Positions 16,134 to 25,254 of a DNA stretch of 64,000 nt are shown here, one piece after another (position 1 is the first letter of the stretch; every line of letters begins with the position of its first letter). This DNA is from Sphingobium sp. SCG-1. GTDB lineage: Bacteria; Pseudomonadota; Alphaproteobacteria; Sphingomonadales; Sphingomonadaceae. Location: positions 3,645,501 through 3,709,500 of the forward strand of contig NZ_CP026372.1 in NCBI RefSeq assembly GCF_002953135.1, written 5' to 3'. The notes below the pieces were generated by a model. It had not been told where the DNA came from. It ran no database searches and was given only the letters and a program-made list of their open reading frames with translations. Position numbers and translations under genes: made by a program.

Positions 16134-18713
16134 ATGAACCTCGAAAAATTCACCGACCGCGCCAAGGGCTTTCTCCAATCGGCGCAGACCGTCGCGATCC
16201 GGATGAACCATCAGCGGATCAGCCCGGAGCATCTCTTGAAGGCGCTGCTGGAAGACGAGCAGGGCATGGCGTCCGGATTGATCCGGGCCGCTGGCGGCGA
16301 TCCGGCCACCGCAATGCGCGAAACGGATGCGGCGCTGGCGAAAGTGCCTGCGGTGTCGGGCAGTGGTGCGCAGCAGACGCCAGGCCTGGACAACGACTCC
16401 GTCCGCGTGCTGGATCAGGCGGAGCAAGTCGCGCAAAAAGCAGGCGATAGTTATGTGACGGTCGAGCGGCTGTTATTAGCTCTCGCCCTGTCGACCACCA
16501 CGACCGCAGGGAAGGCATTGGCGGCGGCAGGCGTGAAGGCGGAGGCTCTGAACGGCGCGATCAACAGCCTGCGCGGCGGGCGAACCGCCGACACGGCGTC
16601 CGCAGAAGATCGCTACGACGCGCTCAAGAAATTCGCACGCGACTTGACGCAGGCAGCCCGTGACGGAAAGCTCGATCCCGTCATCGGCCGCGACGAGGAA
16701 ATCCGCCGAACCGTGCAGATCCTCGCCCGCCGCACCAAAAACAATCCCGTGTTGATCGGCGAGCCCGGCGTCGGCAAGACCGCCATCGCGGAGGGCCTTG
16801 CCCTGCGCATCGCCAATGGCGACGTGCCCGACACGCTGAAAGACCGCACGCTGATGGCCCTCGACATGGGGTCGCTGATCGCAGGTGCCAAATATCGCGG
16901 CGAATTCGAGGAGCGGCTGAAGGGCGTGCTAGACGAAGTGAAGGGCGCGGAAGGCCAGATCGTCCTGTTCATAGACGAGATGCATACGCTGATCGGCGCG
17001 GGCAAGGGCGAAGGCGCGATGGACGCCTCCAACCTTTTGAAGCCTGCCCTTGCGCGCGGTGAACTACATTGCATCGGCGCAACCACGCTGGACGAATATC
17101 GCAAGCATGTGGAGAAAGACCCGGCGCTGCAACGGCGCTTTCAGCCGGTGTTCGTGGGCGAACCGACGGTCGAGGATACGGTATCGATCCTGCGCGGCCT
17201 GAAAGAAAAATACGAACTGCACCATGGCGTGCGGATCACCGACAGTGCTCTGGTGTCCGCCGCGACGCTCTCGCATCGTTATATCACGGACCGCTTTCTG
17301 CCCGACAAGGCCATCGACCTGATGGACGAAGCCGCGTCGCGGCTGCGCATGGAGGTGGAGAGCAAGCCTGAAGAGATCGAGAATCTCGACCGCCGCATCA
17401 TCCAGTTGAAGATCGAGCGTGAGGCTCTGAAGAAAGAAACGGATCGCGCGTCCCAGGAGCGGTTGACCGCGCTGGAGGAAGACCTCGCCAATTTGGAGCA
17501 GCAATCGTCCGAACTGACGCAGCGCTGGCAGGCAGAAAAGGACAAGATTGCGGGCGAATCGAAGATCAAGGAGCAGCTAGAAGGCGCGCGTCTGGAATTG
17601 GAGCAGGCGCAGCGCGCGGGCGATCTCGCGAAAATGAGCGAACTGTCATACGGCACAATCCCGCAACTGGAGAAGCAGCTTGCCGCCGCCGCGACCGCGT
17701 CGGAAGGCGCGATGCTGCGCGAGGAAGTGACGGCGGAGGACATCGCCGGTGTCGTGGCCCGCTGGACCGGCATTCCCGTCGAGCGAATGATGGAGGGGGA
17801 GCGCGAGAAGCTGCTGGCCATGGAAACCGAGATTGGCAAGCGCGTCATCGGACAGGCGGACGCGGTAAAAGCCGTCTCCACCGCCGTCCGCCGCAGCCGC
17901 GCGGGGTTACAGGATCCGAACCGGCCTTTGGGCTCATTCCTGTTCCTCGGCCCTACGGGTGTCGGCAAGACCGAACTAACCAAGGCGCTGGCCGAATTCC
18001 TGTTCGACGACAGCAGCGCCATGGTGCGCATCGACATGAGCGAATTCATGGAGAAGCATTCGGTCGCACGGCTGATCGGTGCGCCTCCGGGCTATGTCGG
18101 CTATGAGGAAGGCGGCGTGCTGACCGAAGCGATCCGGCGACGGCCCTATCAGGTGATCCTGTTCGATGAAGTCGAAAAGGCGCATGGCGACGTGTTCAAC
18201 ATCCTGCTGCAAGTGCTGGATGACGGCCGCCTGACCGATGGGCAGGGCCGCACGGTGGACTTCACGAACAGCATCATTGTGCTGACATCAAACCTGGGCA
18301 GCCAATACCTGTCCAACATGACCGACGGGCAGAAGGTCGAGGATGTCGAGCCGCAAGTGATGGAGATTGTGCGCGGCCATTTTCGGCCCGAGTTCCTTAA
18401 CCGGCTGGACGAGATCATCCTGTTCCACCGCCTCGCGGCAGAACACATGGGTCCCATCGTCGATATTCAGGTCGGCCGCGTACAGAAGTTGCTAAAAGAC
18501 CGTAAGGTGACGCTGAACCTGACGGACGGCGCACGCGCATGGCTGGGTCGTGTGGGTTACGATCCGGTCTATGGCGCGCGTCCCTTGAAGCGCTCGGTGC
18601 AACGATATCTGCAAGATCCCCTGGCAGACCTGATCCTGCGCGGCGATGTGCATGACGGCGCAACGGTGCAGGTCGATGAGGGCGATGGAGCGCTGGTGTT
18701 GGAGGTTCAATAA
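16134..18713 (+). CDS. clpB: ATP-dependent disaggregase ClpB
   Basis: 859 residues, full length. The Clp N domain is at about 1-145. AAA1 has Walker A GEPGVGKT (209-216) and Walker B LFIDE. A middle coiled coil at about 405-515, rich in E/K/Q, distinguishes ClpB from ClpA and ClpC. AAA2 has Walker A GPTGVGKT (606-613). The hexamer works with DnaK to pull polypeptides from heat-induced aggregates in the cytoplasm. The gene stands alone with a likely heat-shock promoter upstream and a strong hairpin downstream. Confidence 0.98.
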   Translation: MNLEKFTDRAKGFLQSAQTVAIRMNHQRISPEHLLKALLEDEQGMASGLIRAAGGDPATAMRETDAALAKVPAVSGSGAQQTPGLDNDSVRVLDQAEQVAQKAGDSYVTVERLLLALALSTTTTAGKALAAAGVKAEALNGAINSLRGGRTADTASAEDRYDALKKFARDLTQAARDGKLDPVIGRDEEIRRTVQILARRTKNNPVLIGEPGVGKTAIAEGLALRIANGDVPDTLKDRTLMALDMGSLIAGAKYRGEFEERLKGVLDEVKGAEGQIVLFIDEMHTLIGAGKGEGAMDASNLLKPALARGELHCIGATTLDEYRKHVEKDPALQRRFQPVFVGEPTVEDTVSILRGLKEKYELHHGVRITDSALVSAATLSHRYITDRFLPDKAIDLMDEAASRLRMEVESKPEEIENLDRRIIQLKIEREALKKETDRASQERLTALEEDLANLEQQSSELTQRWQAEKDKIAGESKIKEQLEGARLELEQAQRAGDLAKMSELSYGTIPQLEKQLAAAATASEGAMLREEVTAEDIAGVVARWTGIPVERMMEGEREKLLAMETEIGKRVIGQADAVKAVSTAVRRSRAGLQDPNRPLGSFLFLGPTGVGKTELTKALAEFLFDDSSAMVRIDMSEFMEKHSVARLIGAPPGYVGYEEGGVLTEAIRRRPYQVILFDEVEKAHGDVFNILLQVLDDGRLTDGQGRTVDFTNSIIVLTSNLGSQYLSNMTDGQKVEDVEPQVMEIVRGHFRPEFLNRLDEIILFHRLAAEHMGPIVDIQVGRVQKLLKDRKVTLNLTDGARAWLGRVGYDPVYGARPLKRSVQRYLQDPLADLILRGDVHDGATVQVDEGDGALVLEVQ

Positions 18714-18718
18714 AAGTT

Positions 18719-18748
18719 CGGCCATGCGGACGTATGTCCGCATGGCCG
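18719..18748. terminator. Strong hairpin between convergent clpB and TonB receptor genes
   Basis: A perfect 13-bp stem (18719-18731 with 18736-18748) closes on a GTAT loop, 6 bp after the clpB stop and 22 bp before the receptor stop at 18770. The plus strand lacks a T-run after the stem; the minus strand has CTTTT shortly after it. It probably serves both genes. Confidence 0.75.
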
Positions 18749-18769
18749 GTAACTAACAGAGTAACGCTA

Positions 18770-21694
18770 TTAAAAGCGCAGGCCCGCCGTCACAGCAAAG
18801 CGGCGACCTAATGCGTCATATGTCGACGGATAGGTGTTACCGTTATTGTAGCTGGTGGAACCAATTGTCGCTCCGACGATCGGTGGTTTCTTATCAAAGA
18901 CGTTCATCACAGATGCCGTAATGGTTATGACATCGGTCGGTGCAAAACGCGCAGTCAGGTCAAAATAGTCCATCGCTTTTATCCGACGATATTCATCAAG
19001 CGGAGCGACAGTGCCATCCGCATCAACCAATACTGGATCAGCATCATGAGCAAGATCGTCCGCCAGTTGCAACGGTTCGTATTTTTGGCTGCTCAGGTGA
19101 CGCCAAAGCACGGAAATATCAAACTTCTCGAATGACAAGGTGGAACGGAAATTCCACTGGAATTCGGGCTGTATCGACGCGCAATTAACGCTGTAATAAC
19201 CGACGCAATCGCGATTGACCGACGACGGCGTAGCCTTGAACTTGGATCGGCTTGTCCAGTTGCCGGAGAAATTAAGGCCCAAATTCGCAAAGCCGATGTC
19301 ACGATCGTAATTAACCGTCAGATCGATGCCATCCGTCATCAATTCACCAAGGTTCGACAACGGCAGACCAATTCCGGGTGTCGAAGCGGCATCGCCACTC
19401 AAGGCACCCGTATTAGGGTTGCGCTGAATCGCAAGGCATGCAGGACTTTGAGCGCTGGCTGCTGTGATGTTGTTGAAGCATGCACCGATAACGTCGCCAA
19501 CAGTCGGCGTGGTGATCGCATTCACAACCTTGATGTTATAGTAATCGACCGAGATATTTAGCCCACGTGCAAACACCGGCTCGAATACGCCGCCAATGGT
19601 ATACGTCGTCGCCTTTTCGACGTCCAAATCGAGATTGCCGCCTGTCGAAACGTTGGGCTGGCCCGCGGACGGTTGTGGAATACTGCCGATCGACGGGGCG
19701 CCCTGCGCAAGACATATTGCACCAAGATTCGCGTTAAGCGTAGGTGCAGTACCAGCACAAGGATCATTCGCCAGGTTGTCGAGCCCTACGACCAACGGCT
19801 GATACAACTCGCTGATGTTGGGAGCACGGACAGCTTTTTGATAGTTCCCACGGAAACGGAGGCTGCTTATCGGAGCCCAGCTTCCGCCCGTCTTCCAAGT
19901 GAAGTTGCTGCCGGTCGTGGAGTAATCAGACTGACGAACACCGCCTTCAAAGGTCAAGCTTTGAATGAATGGGCGATTTTCAATCAGCGGGGCGACGATT
20001 TCCGCAAAAAATTCGTGGACATCATATGCGCCTGTGCTGTCGGGCGTCGCAGCGCCATTTCCCAAGACTTCGCTCGGAGTCTGGCTCGCCAAATCCGACG
20101 ACGTAGACGCCTTATATTTCCGGTACTCACCCGCGATAGCAATATTGATGGGTCGCGATGCAAGCGGGCTCACAAGTCCGAAGTCACCGGAAATCTGTCC
20201 GTGAACTTGGCCCAGTGACGTCTTCACGCTGGAAGACACTGAAACATCCAAGAACCGGATCATGTCTGGCGTAATAGATCCATTATTACCGAAAAGATTG
20301 AGTGGCACGCAACCACCGGTAGGATCAACGCAGGTACTCGCGTCGACGGCCTGCAGCGCCTGCTTAACCCGCGAGTTCAAGCCGTTGCCGCTCTGGCGCT
20401 GGATGTTTTCGGACTCGCCATAGGAACCGTACACATCCCAAGCCAAATTGCTGATGAGGCCGCCGGTTGCGCCCATACGATAGTTGAACATCGTGGTCGT
20501 GTATTCGGAAAGGCGCGGCCCTGCCTCTACGAAGCGACGGCCGATAGAGGCTCCGAACGTGCGGTAAGCGGGGTTATTCGGATCAGTAATCGTAGCTGCC
20601 GCGGCACATTCTGCAGCACTGATGCCCCCCGCGTCACAGAATTGCGTACGCAAGGCATCTGTCAGGAACGGATTGCTGACCGGAATGTCATAATCGTTGA
20701 AGAACGTGCCGGATGACGCAGAAACTGTCGATACCTTGTTCTTCGAAAATAAGCCCTGAGCATAGACTTCCACCGCATCTGAAACTTCATAATGCGCTGC
20801 GCCGTACATATTGTATCTTTGGAACGGCGTCTGGTACAAGTTAACCGGATTATAGTTGTACGGTGCGAAGTAATCTTCATCGACAAGCCCCGTCGCCGGG
20901 TTAATCTGACCTACTACTGGAGCAAAGAAATAGGATGGAACAGTGGTGGCCGAACCACCTTGCGCTCCGGAAGTCTGGTCGATGGCGAAACGCGAGAAGC
21001 TGCGATCGCCTTGATAAACTGGCTTTGCTTTTTGGTAACCGATGCTGAACACCGCATTACCGCGACCGTCGTCAAAGTTGGCGCCAATCGTCAGGTCCGC
21101 TCGCAAGGTATACCCATCACCCTGCTCAGTAATCTGATTGCTGACCGTTGCATTCACACCAGCAAAGTCGCGCTTTGTAATGAAGTTGACCACGCCGGAC
21201 ACTGCGTCGGCACCATACGTCGTCGTGGCGCCGCCTGTAAGGACGTCGGTACGCTCTATAAGAGCAAGAGGAATGTTGTTAAGATCGACCGCGCCTGTCA
21301 AATCCGCAGGGACAATTCGCGTCCCATCCAAGAGCACAAGGTTTCGGTTAGATCCAAGACCGCGCAGATTGACAAAAGAGGCGCCCGTTTGGCCGTTGTT
21401 GACGGCACTACCTTGGTCCGCCACGATCCCAGGAATGCTGCGCAGAAATTCTTCTGCCACGTTGGACTGACGCAATTCCACTTCTTTGGACGTCACGCCG
21501 ATCACGGGACTTGATCGTATGAGATTGGGATCACGGATCAATGATCCCGTAACGACGATGGCATCACCCGTATCGGCAGCATCAGAAGCCTGCGGTACGT
21601 CTTGCGCAAAAGCGACGGTCGCCATCAGTGATGCGCCGAGGATCGCCGGTGCGGCGCTAGTACGCAAAAGTGCTCTCTTAGAAAATGTATTCAC
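18770..21694 (-). CDS. TonB-dependent outer-membrane receptor
   Basis: 974 residues. A signal peptide ends near residue 31 (LMATVAFAQ). A TonB-box-like stretch at about 45-52 (DAIVVTGS) leads into the plug domain (VAEEFLRSIPGIVADQG, FVNLRGLGSNRNLVLLDGTR). The long barrel ends with the terminal phenylalanine AVTAGLRF. The plug resembles the sphingomonad receptor type that has an RLGSNRTLVLVDG motif and no N-terminal signalling extension. Uptake is energised by TonB-ExbBD; the ligand (siderophore, oligosaccharide or peptide) cannot be told. The neighbours are not dedicated import genes. A palindrome lies in its leader. Confidence 0.95.
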   Translation of the reverse strand: MNTFSKRALLRTSAAPAILGASLMATVAFAQDVPQASDAADTGDAIVVTGSLIRDPNLIRSSPVIGVTSKEVELRQSNVAEEFLRSIPGIVADQGSAVNNGQTGASFVNLRGLGSNRNLVLLDGTRIVPADLTGAVDLNNIPLALIERTDVLTGGATTTYGADAVSGVVNFITKRDFAGVNATVSNQITEQGDGYTLRADLTIGANFDDGRGNAVFSIGYQKAKPVYQGDRSFSRFAIDQTSGAQGGSATTVPSYFFAPVVGQINPATGLVDEDYFAPYNYNPVNLYQTPFQRYNMYGAAHYEVSDAVEVYAQGLFSKNKVSTVSASSGTFFNDYDIPVSNPFLTDALRTQFCDAGGISAAECAAAATITDPNNPAYRTFGASIGRRFVEAGPRLSEYTTTMFNYRMGATGGLISNLAWDVYGSYGESENIQRQSGNGLNSRVKQALQAVDASTCVDPTGGCVPLNLFGNNGSITPDMIRFLDVSVSSSVKTSLGQVHGQISGDFGLVSPLASRPINIAIAGEYRKYKASTSSDLASQTPSEVLGNGAATPDSTGAYDVHEFFAEIVAPLIENRPFIQSLTFEGGVRQSDYSTTGSNFTWKTGGSWAPISSLRFRGNYQKAVRAPNISELYQPLVVGLDNLANDPCAGTAPTLNANLGAICLAQGAPSIGSIPQPSAGQPNVSTGGNLDLDVEKATTYTIGGVFEPVFARGLNISVDYYNIKVVNAITTPTVGDVIGACFNNITAASAQSPACLAIQRNPNTGALSGDAASTPGIGLPLSNLGELMTDGIDLTVNYDRDIGFANLGLNFSGNWTSRSKFKATPSSVNRDCVGYYSVNCASIQPEFQWNFRSTLSFEKFDISVLWRHLSSQKYEPLQLADDLAHDADPVLVDADGTVAPLDEYRRIKAMDYFDLTARFAPTDVITITASVMNVFDKKPPIVGATIGSTSYNNGNTYPSTYDALGRRFAVTAGLRF

Positions 21695-21752
21695 TATCCA
21701 GTCCCTTGCTCTGGAGTTCCGACAGATTTTAACCTGCCTTTTTAATTGCTTA

Positions 21753-21795
21753 CGTGCGAAAGACGAAGAAGCCCGACAGCAGAGCCTTTCGCACG
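21753..21795. promoter_or_regulatory. Inverted repeat and alternative hairpin in the TonB-receptor upstream region
   Basis: CGTGCGAAAG (21753-21762) and CTTTCGCACG (21786-21795) form a perfect 10-bp inverted repeat with a 23-nt spacer, 58 bp before the receptor start. A second stem, GCCCG (21771-21775) with CGGGC (21794-21798), uses overlapping bases and would exclude the first. It could be an operator or a leader-RNA switch. The rest of the 336-bp gap (21695-22030) is AT-richer than its surroundings and shows no other gene or clear site. Confidence 0.45.
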
Positions 21796-22030
21796 GGCTG
21801 CTTAACCTTCTGCGCGGGCGTTCAACCTCTGTAAAGATACGGACCTGGATTGCCCGCGTTTTGGCTATTCTTGTAGTAAATTTGCAACACCTTTGATCCT
21901 GATGACACGGCCATTTGCATCATCTCATGGCGTCCGCCTAAAGTGTATCCTTGGGTGCGTATCGCTACCTTACTGGCGCGCGCAAAAAGTGAGAGAGTAT
22001 GGCATGGAATGCCTTGTGAGGAACAAATAT

Positions 22031-22585
22031 ATGACAACACGGAAAGTCCGCGCTGGCATCGTTGGCGCAGGGATATTGCTGACAGGTTGGGCGACCTCCG
22101 GCTTACACGCCACTGCTCAGACGCAGCCCCGCGCGGAGGTATTTACCAAAGTGCTCGACTGCCGCGGTCTTTCCGACAGCATCGCACGTCTTGAGTGTTA
22201 CGACCAACAGGTCAGTGCAATGGCTACCGCAGCCCAGCGGGACGAAGTGGTGGTGCTGGACAAGGAGGAACTGAAAAAAACTCGTAGGTCACTCTTCGGG
22301 TTCTCGCTCCCAAGACTTCCGTTCCTGAACGACGGAGGCGACAACCGTGGTCCGCAAGCCGCGGAATTCGCGAAAATCGAAACAACCATTAAGTCCGCCA
22401 CAAATCTCGGCTACGGCAAATGGCAGTTTATGCTTGAAGACGGTGCGCAGTGGCAAACCACCGAACCCATCGCTAATCGTCTTCCCAAGGCAGGTCTGCC
22501 CATCGTCATCAAACGCGCCTCATTGGGCAGCTTCATGGGTAGCGTGAACGGCTGGACATCGGTCCGCATGAAACGCGTCGGGTAG
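22031..22585 (+). CDS. Exported hypothetical protein
   Basis: 184 residues. A signal-like N-terminus (VRAGIVGAGILLTGWATSGL, ending near ATAQ) is followed by VLDCRGLSDSIARLECYDQQ, a Cys-containing motif I associate with periplasmic sphingomonad proteins of unknown role. The C-terminal half contains FAKIETTIKSATNLGYGKWQ, then EDGAQWQTTEP and WTSVRMKRVG, suggesting a small beta domain. The frame is open from 21893, but GAGGA at 22018-22022 with 8-nt spacing fixes the start at 22031. It converges with the M23 lipoprotein gene with 8 bp between the ends. Confidence 0.75.
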   Translation: MTTRKVRAGIVGAGILLTGWATSGLHATAQTQPRAEVFTKVLDCRGLSDSIARLECYDQQVSAMATAAQRDEVVVLDKEELKKTRRSLFGFSLPRLPFLNDGGDNRGPQAAEFAKIETTIKSATNLGYGKWQFMLEDGAQWQTTEPIANRLPKAGLPIVIKRASLGSFMGSVNGWTSVRMKRVG

Positions 22586-22593
22586 ATGTCACC

Positions 22594-23505
22594 TCACGGA
22601 GTAGGCATCGGCCCCGCGATCAGCATCGGATCGATCCGAGCGTCGTTCCATTTCATTGCCCAGTGAAGGTGCGGGCCAGTTGCGCGGCCCGTGCTGCCTA
22701 CTGCGCCTATGATCTGACCACGTGTCACCTGTGCGCCTTGCGCTACATCAATCCGCGAGAGATGCAGGAAAGCGCTGTTCAATCCAGCGCCGTGGTCGAT
22801 CATCAGGAGATCGCCTTCGAGCGTGAAGGGCTTTTCCGCCGCCAGTACGACGATGCCGTCGGCGGGTGCGCGGACCGGCGTGCCTGTAATTCCTGCGATG
22901 TCGACACCACCGTGGTAGGCGGCCGGTTCGCCACGATAGATGCGCTGCGCGCCAAACAGTCCGGAAATTCGTCCGGTTAGCGGCCATATTAAGCGCTGCC
23001 GCCAGCCACGGCTGTCACTGTGCGCCGCGCGAGCGGTAGCGATACGTTGCAACTCGGGTCGACGCAGCAGGAGGAACGCCTCAGTATCTTTGGTCGGGCG
23101 CATTGGCGCGTCGATCCGCTCGATCCGCCATTCGCGTCGCGCCACGATCAGCGTCCGCGTAATGGAGCGACCATCGCGCACGGTCGCTTTCAACGTAGCG
23201 AGCAGCGGAGCATCACGGTCGAAAGCAATGAGGAAGCGGCCTTCCGCATCGACGGAGACGCTCTGTCCGTTGAAGGAAAGTGCCACCGTGTCGGCAGGCG
23301 CAGTGCCGATCGCCAAGCCGCCCTGCATGATCGCGCCCTCCAGTGCAAAGTTTGCGGGCAGCGGCTCCTGCGTGATGCGTACTTCTGACGCGACAGTTGG
23401 AGGCCAGGGTGCAGATGCAACGGCTGTGCTATCTTTTACTGGCGCAACGCAGCCTGACGCTGCCCCGACAATCGCCAGCATTACGCCAGCACGGGCCAGC
23501 TTCAT
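22594..23505 (-). CDS. M23 (LytM-type) peptidase lipoprotein
   Basis: 303 residues. The lipobox ASGC puts the lipidated cysteine at residue 19. A beta-rich region at about 50-135 (FNGQSVSVDAEGRFLIAFDR) precedes the LytM domain. Zinc ligands are visible: H198 and D202 in HGGVDIAG, and H281 in GPHLHW, with H248 (FLHLS) as the catalytic histidine. It is predicted to cut peptidoglycan peptide cross-bridges in the periplasm, attached to a membrane. It overlaps the upstream DUF2093 gene by 4 bp, so translation is probably coupled. Confidence 0.93.
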   Translation of the reverse strand: MKLARAGVMLAIVGAASGCVAPVKDSTAVASAPWPPTVASEVRITQEPLPANFALEGAIMQGGLAIGTAPADTVALSFNGQSVSVDAEGRFLIAFDRDAPLLATLKATVRDGRSITRTLIVARREWRIERIDAPMRPTKDTEAFLLLRRPELQRIATARAAHSDSRGWRQRLIWPLTGRISGLFGAQRIYRGEPAAYHGGVDIAGITGTPVRAPADGIVVLAAEKPFTLEGDLLMIDHGAGLNSAFLHLSRIDVAQGAQVTRGQIIGAVGSTGRATGPHLHWAMKWNDARIDPMLIAGPMPTP

Positions 23506-23726
23506 GCAATGACCCCGCGGGCCCTGCGATCCGCCAACTCCGCCTGCACCGAATATTCTGCGCTGGCATAAGGTTCCTGCCGCGCAATATTCCAGTAGCG
23601 TAGATCCTCCAGCGGGATCCGCTTACCCGACACCGCGCACAGCACATGATCGCCGGGGCTCAGCACCCGGTAGCTATAGGACATATAGTGCAGCCGGGCG
23701 GGCTGGTCGCGCTTGGACATCAACAT
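23502..23726 (-). CDS. DUF2093 family protein
   Basis: 74 residues. The signature ARLHYMSYSYRVLSPGDHVL followed by CAVSGKRIPLEDLRYWN and RQEPYASAE identifies DUF2093, a small alphaproteobacterial family of unknown function. Alternative starts are codon 1 (MLMSK) and codon 3 (MSK); neither has a good ribosome-binding site. It lies 15 bp after xseA and overlaps the M23 gene by 4 bp, forming a likely xseA-DUF2093-M23 transcript. Whether a conserved Cys and basic residues bind metal or nucleic acid is unknown. Confidence 0.9.
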   Translation of the reverse strand: MLMSKRDQPARLHYMSYSYRVLSPGDHVLCAVSGKRIPLEDLRYWNIARQEPYASAEYSVQAELADRRARGVIA

Positions 23727-23741
23727 CGTCTTACGTTCCGG

Positions 23742-25247
23742 TCAGGAGGAGAACAGATCCTGTTGCGTCGTTTCGCCGGCGCGCTTTTTCGGGCGGGCGG
23801 GTCGGGGCGCGGCAGGAGAGCTAGCCAATATATCCTGCTGCCGCGCTGGCTCAACCCCGGCGATGGTTGCGTCGATGGTGTCCTGAGGGCCGAAGGTAAG
23901 CGTGACGCGGCCAAGACGCTGCGCCTCGGCGGCACTGATCACGACATGGCCGCCCGAGGTGACAAGCGCGAAGCCGGGGCGTGGGGGTCGGCGTGGATCG
24001 AGCGACAGGGCTAGACGCGTTAGCCCATCCAGCGCCGTGGTCGCCATCGCAAGACGCCGGGTCAGAAGTTCAGGCACAAGCCGGACAGTTTCCACCCGAT
24101 GCCGATCGCGCGCGATCCGCTGAAGCAGCAAGGCGGGACGCAAGGCACCCGCAGCGCCTGCCAGTTCGGCGCGGGCGTCGGTAACGCGGTGGCGCAGGCC
24201 CCGCCCCAACCGCTCGCCCATATCATCGGCGCGCTGGCGCTGCGTTGCCAGCAGCGCATCGGGCGCGGGGAGCAGGCGGACCTGCGTCTCCAACCGCTCG
24301 CGTGCTTGCGTGGCGTTGCGGCGGACGGCACGACCTGCGCGCAGACCCTGCTCGGTAAGCATCGCCATCAGGTCGGCGCGGACGGGTACGGCGATTTCCG
24401 CTGCCGCCGTGGGGGTCGGCGCGCGCACGTCGGCGGCGAAGTCGCAAAGGGTCGTGTCGGTCTCATGCCCCACGGCGCTGATGATCGGGATCGAGCAACC
24501 CGCGACCGCCCGGACGACAACTTCCTCGTTGAAGGACCACAGATCCTCGATCGATCCGCCGCCGCGCGCGACGATCACCAGATCGGGACGTGGCACCGGG
24601 CCGTCGAGGGGCATGGCGTCGAAGCCGCGCACGGCATTGGCAATCTGTGCGGCGGCCCCCTCCCCCTGCACCAGCACCGGCCAGACGAGGACATGCGTGG
24701 GGCAGCGATCCTCCAGCCTGTGCAAAATGTCGCGGATGACAGCGCCGGTGGGGGATGTGACTACGCCGATCACTTTGGGCAGGAATGGCAGCGGCTTCTT
24801 ACGCTCCGCCGCAAACAATCCTTCGGCGGCGAGTTTCTGTTTTAGGCGTTCGAGCAACTGCATGAGCGCGCCTTCGCCCGCCAGTTCCATCTTCTCGATG
24901 ACGATCTGATATTTCGAACGGCCGGGATAGGTGGTGAGCTTCCCCGTGGCGACGACTTCGATGCCATCGGCGGGGGCAAAGGCAAGCCGCCCTGCCCCGC
25001 CCTTCCACATTACGCCATCGATCACGGCGCTGTCGTCCTTCAGGCACAGATAGACGTGACCCGACGCCGCCTTTTTATAGCCGGAAATCTCCCCGCGCAG
25101 CTTTACATGGCCAAAGCGATCCTCGACCGTGCGCTTCAATCGCGACGCCAATTCGCTCACCGATAGCGGCGGCGCGTTGTCGCCCGGCGTATCCTCCGCT
25201 AACAGGCGGCCCGACGGATCATAGGCAGACTCAAATTCCGGGGACAT
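23742..25247 (-). CDS. xseA: Exodeoxyribonuclease VII large subunit XseA
   Basis: 501 residues. An N-terminal OB fold at about 25-125 (LSVSELASRLKRTVEDRFGH, LRGEISGYKKAASGHVYLCL) is followed by the catalytic core with PKVIGVVTSPTGAVIRDILH and ARGGGSIEDLWSFNEE. A long helical coiled region binds XseB subunits, and a Lys-rich tail ends the protein. Exo VII degrades single-stranded DNA to oligonucleotides from both ends. The frame is open to 25364, but MSPEFESAYD at 25247 is the sensible start because purD begins only 7 bp away on the other strand. XseB is not in the window. Confidence 0.95.
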   Translation of the reverse strand: MSPEFESAYDPSGRLLAEDTPGDNAPPLSVSELASRLKRTVEDRFGHVKLRGEISGYKKAASGHVYLCLKDDSAVIDGVMWKGGAGRLAFAPADGIEVVATGKLTTYPGRSKYQIVIEKMELAGEGALMQLLERLKQKLAAEGLFAAERKKPLPFLPKVIGVVTSPTGAVIRDILHRLEDRCPTHVLVWPVLVQGEGAAAQIANAVRGFDAMPLDGPVPRPDLVIVARGGGSIEDLWSFNEEVVVRAVAGCSIPIISAVGHETDTTLCDFAADVRAPTPTAAAEIAVPVRADLMAMLTEQGLRAGRAVRRNATQARERLETQVRLLPAPDALLATQRQRADDMGERLGRGLRHRVTDARAELAGAAGALRPALLLQRIARDRHRVETVRLVPELLTRRLAMATTALDGLTRLALSLDPRRPPRPGFALVTSGGHVVISAAEAQRLGRVTLTFGPQDTIDATIAGVEPARQQDILASSPAAPRPARPKKRAGETTQQDLFSS

Positions 25248-25254
25248 AGTGGCG

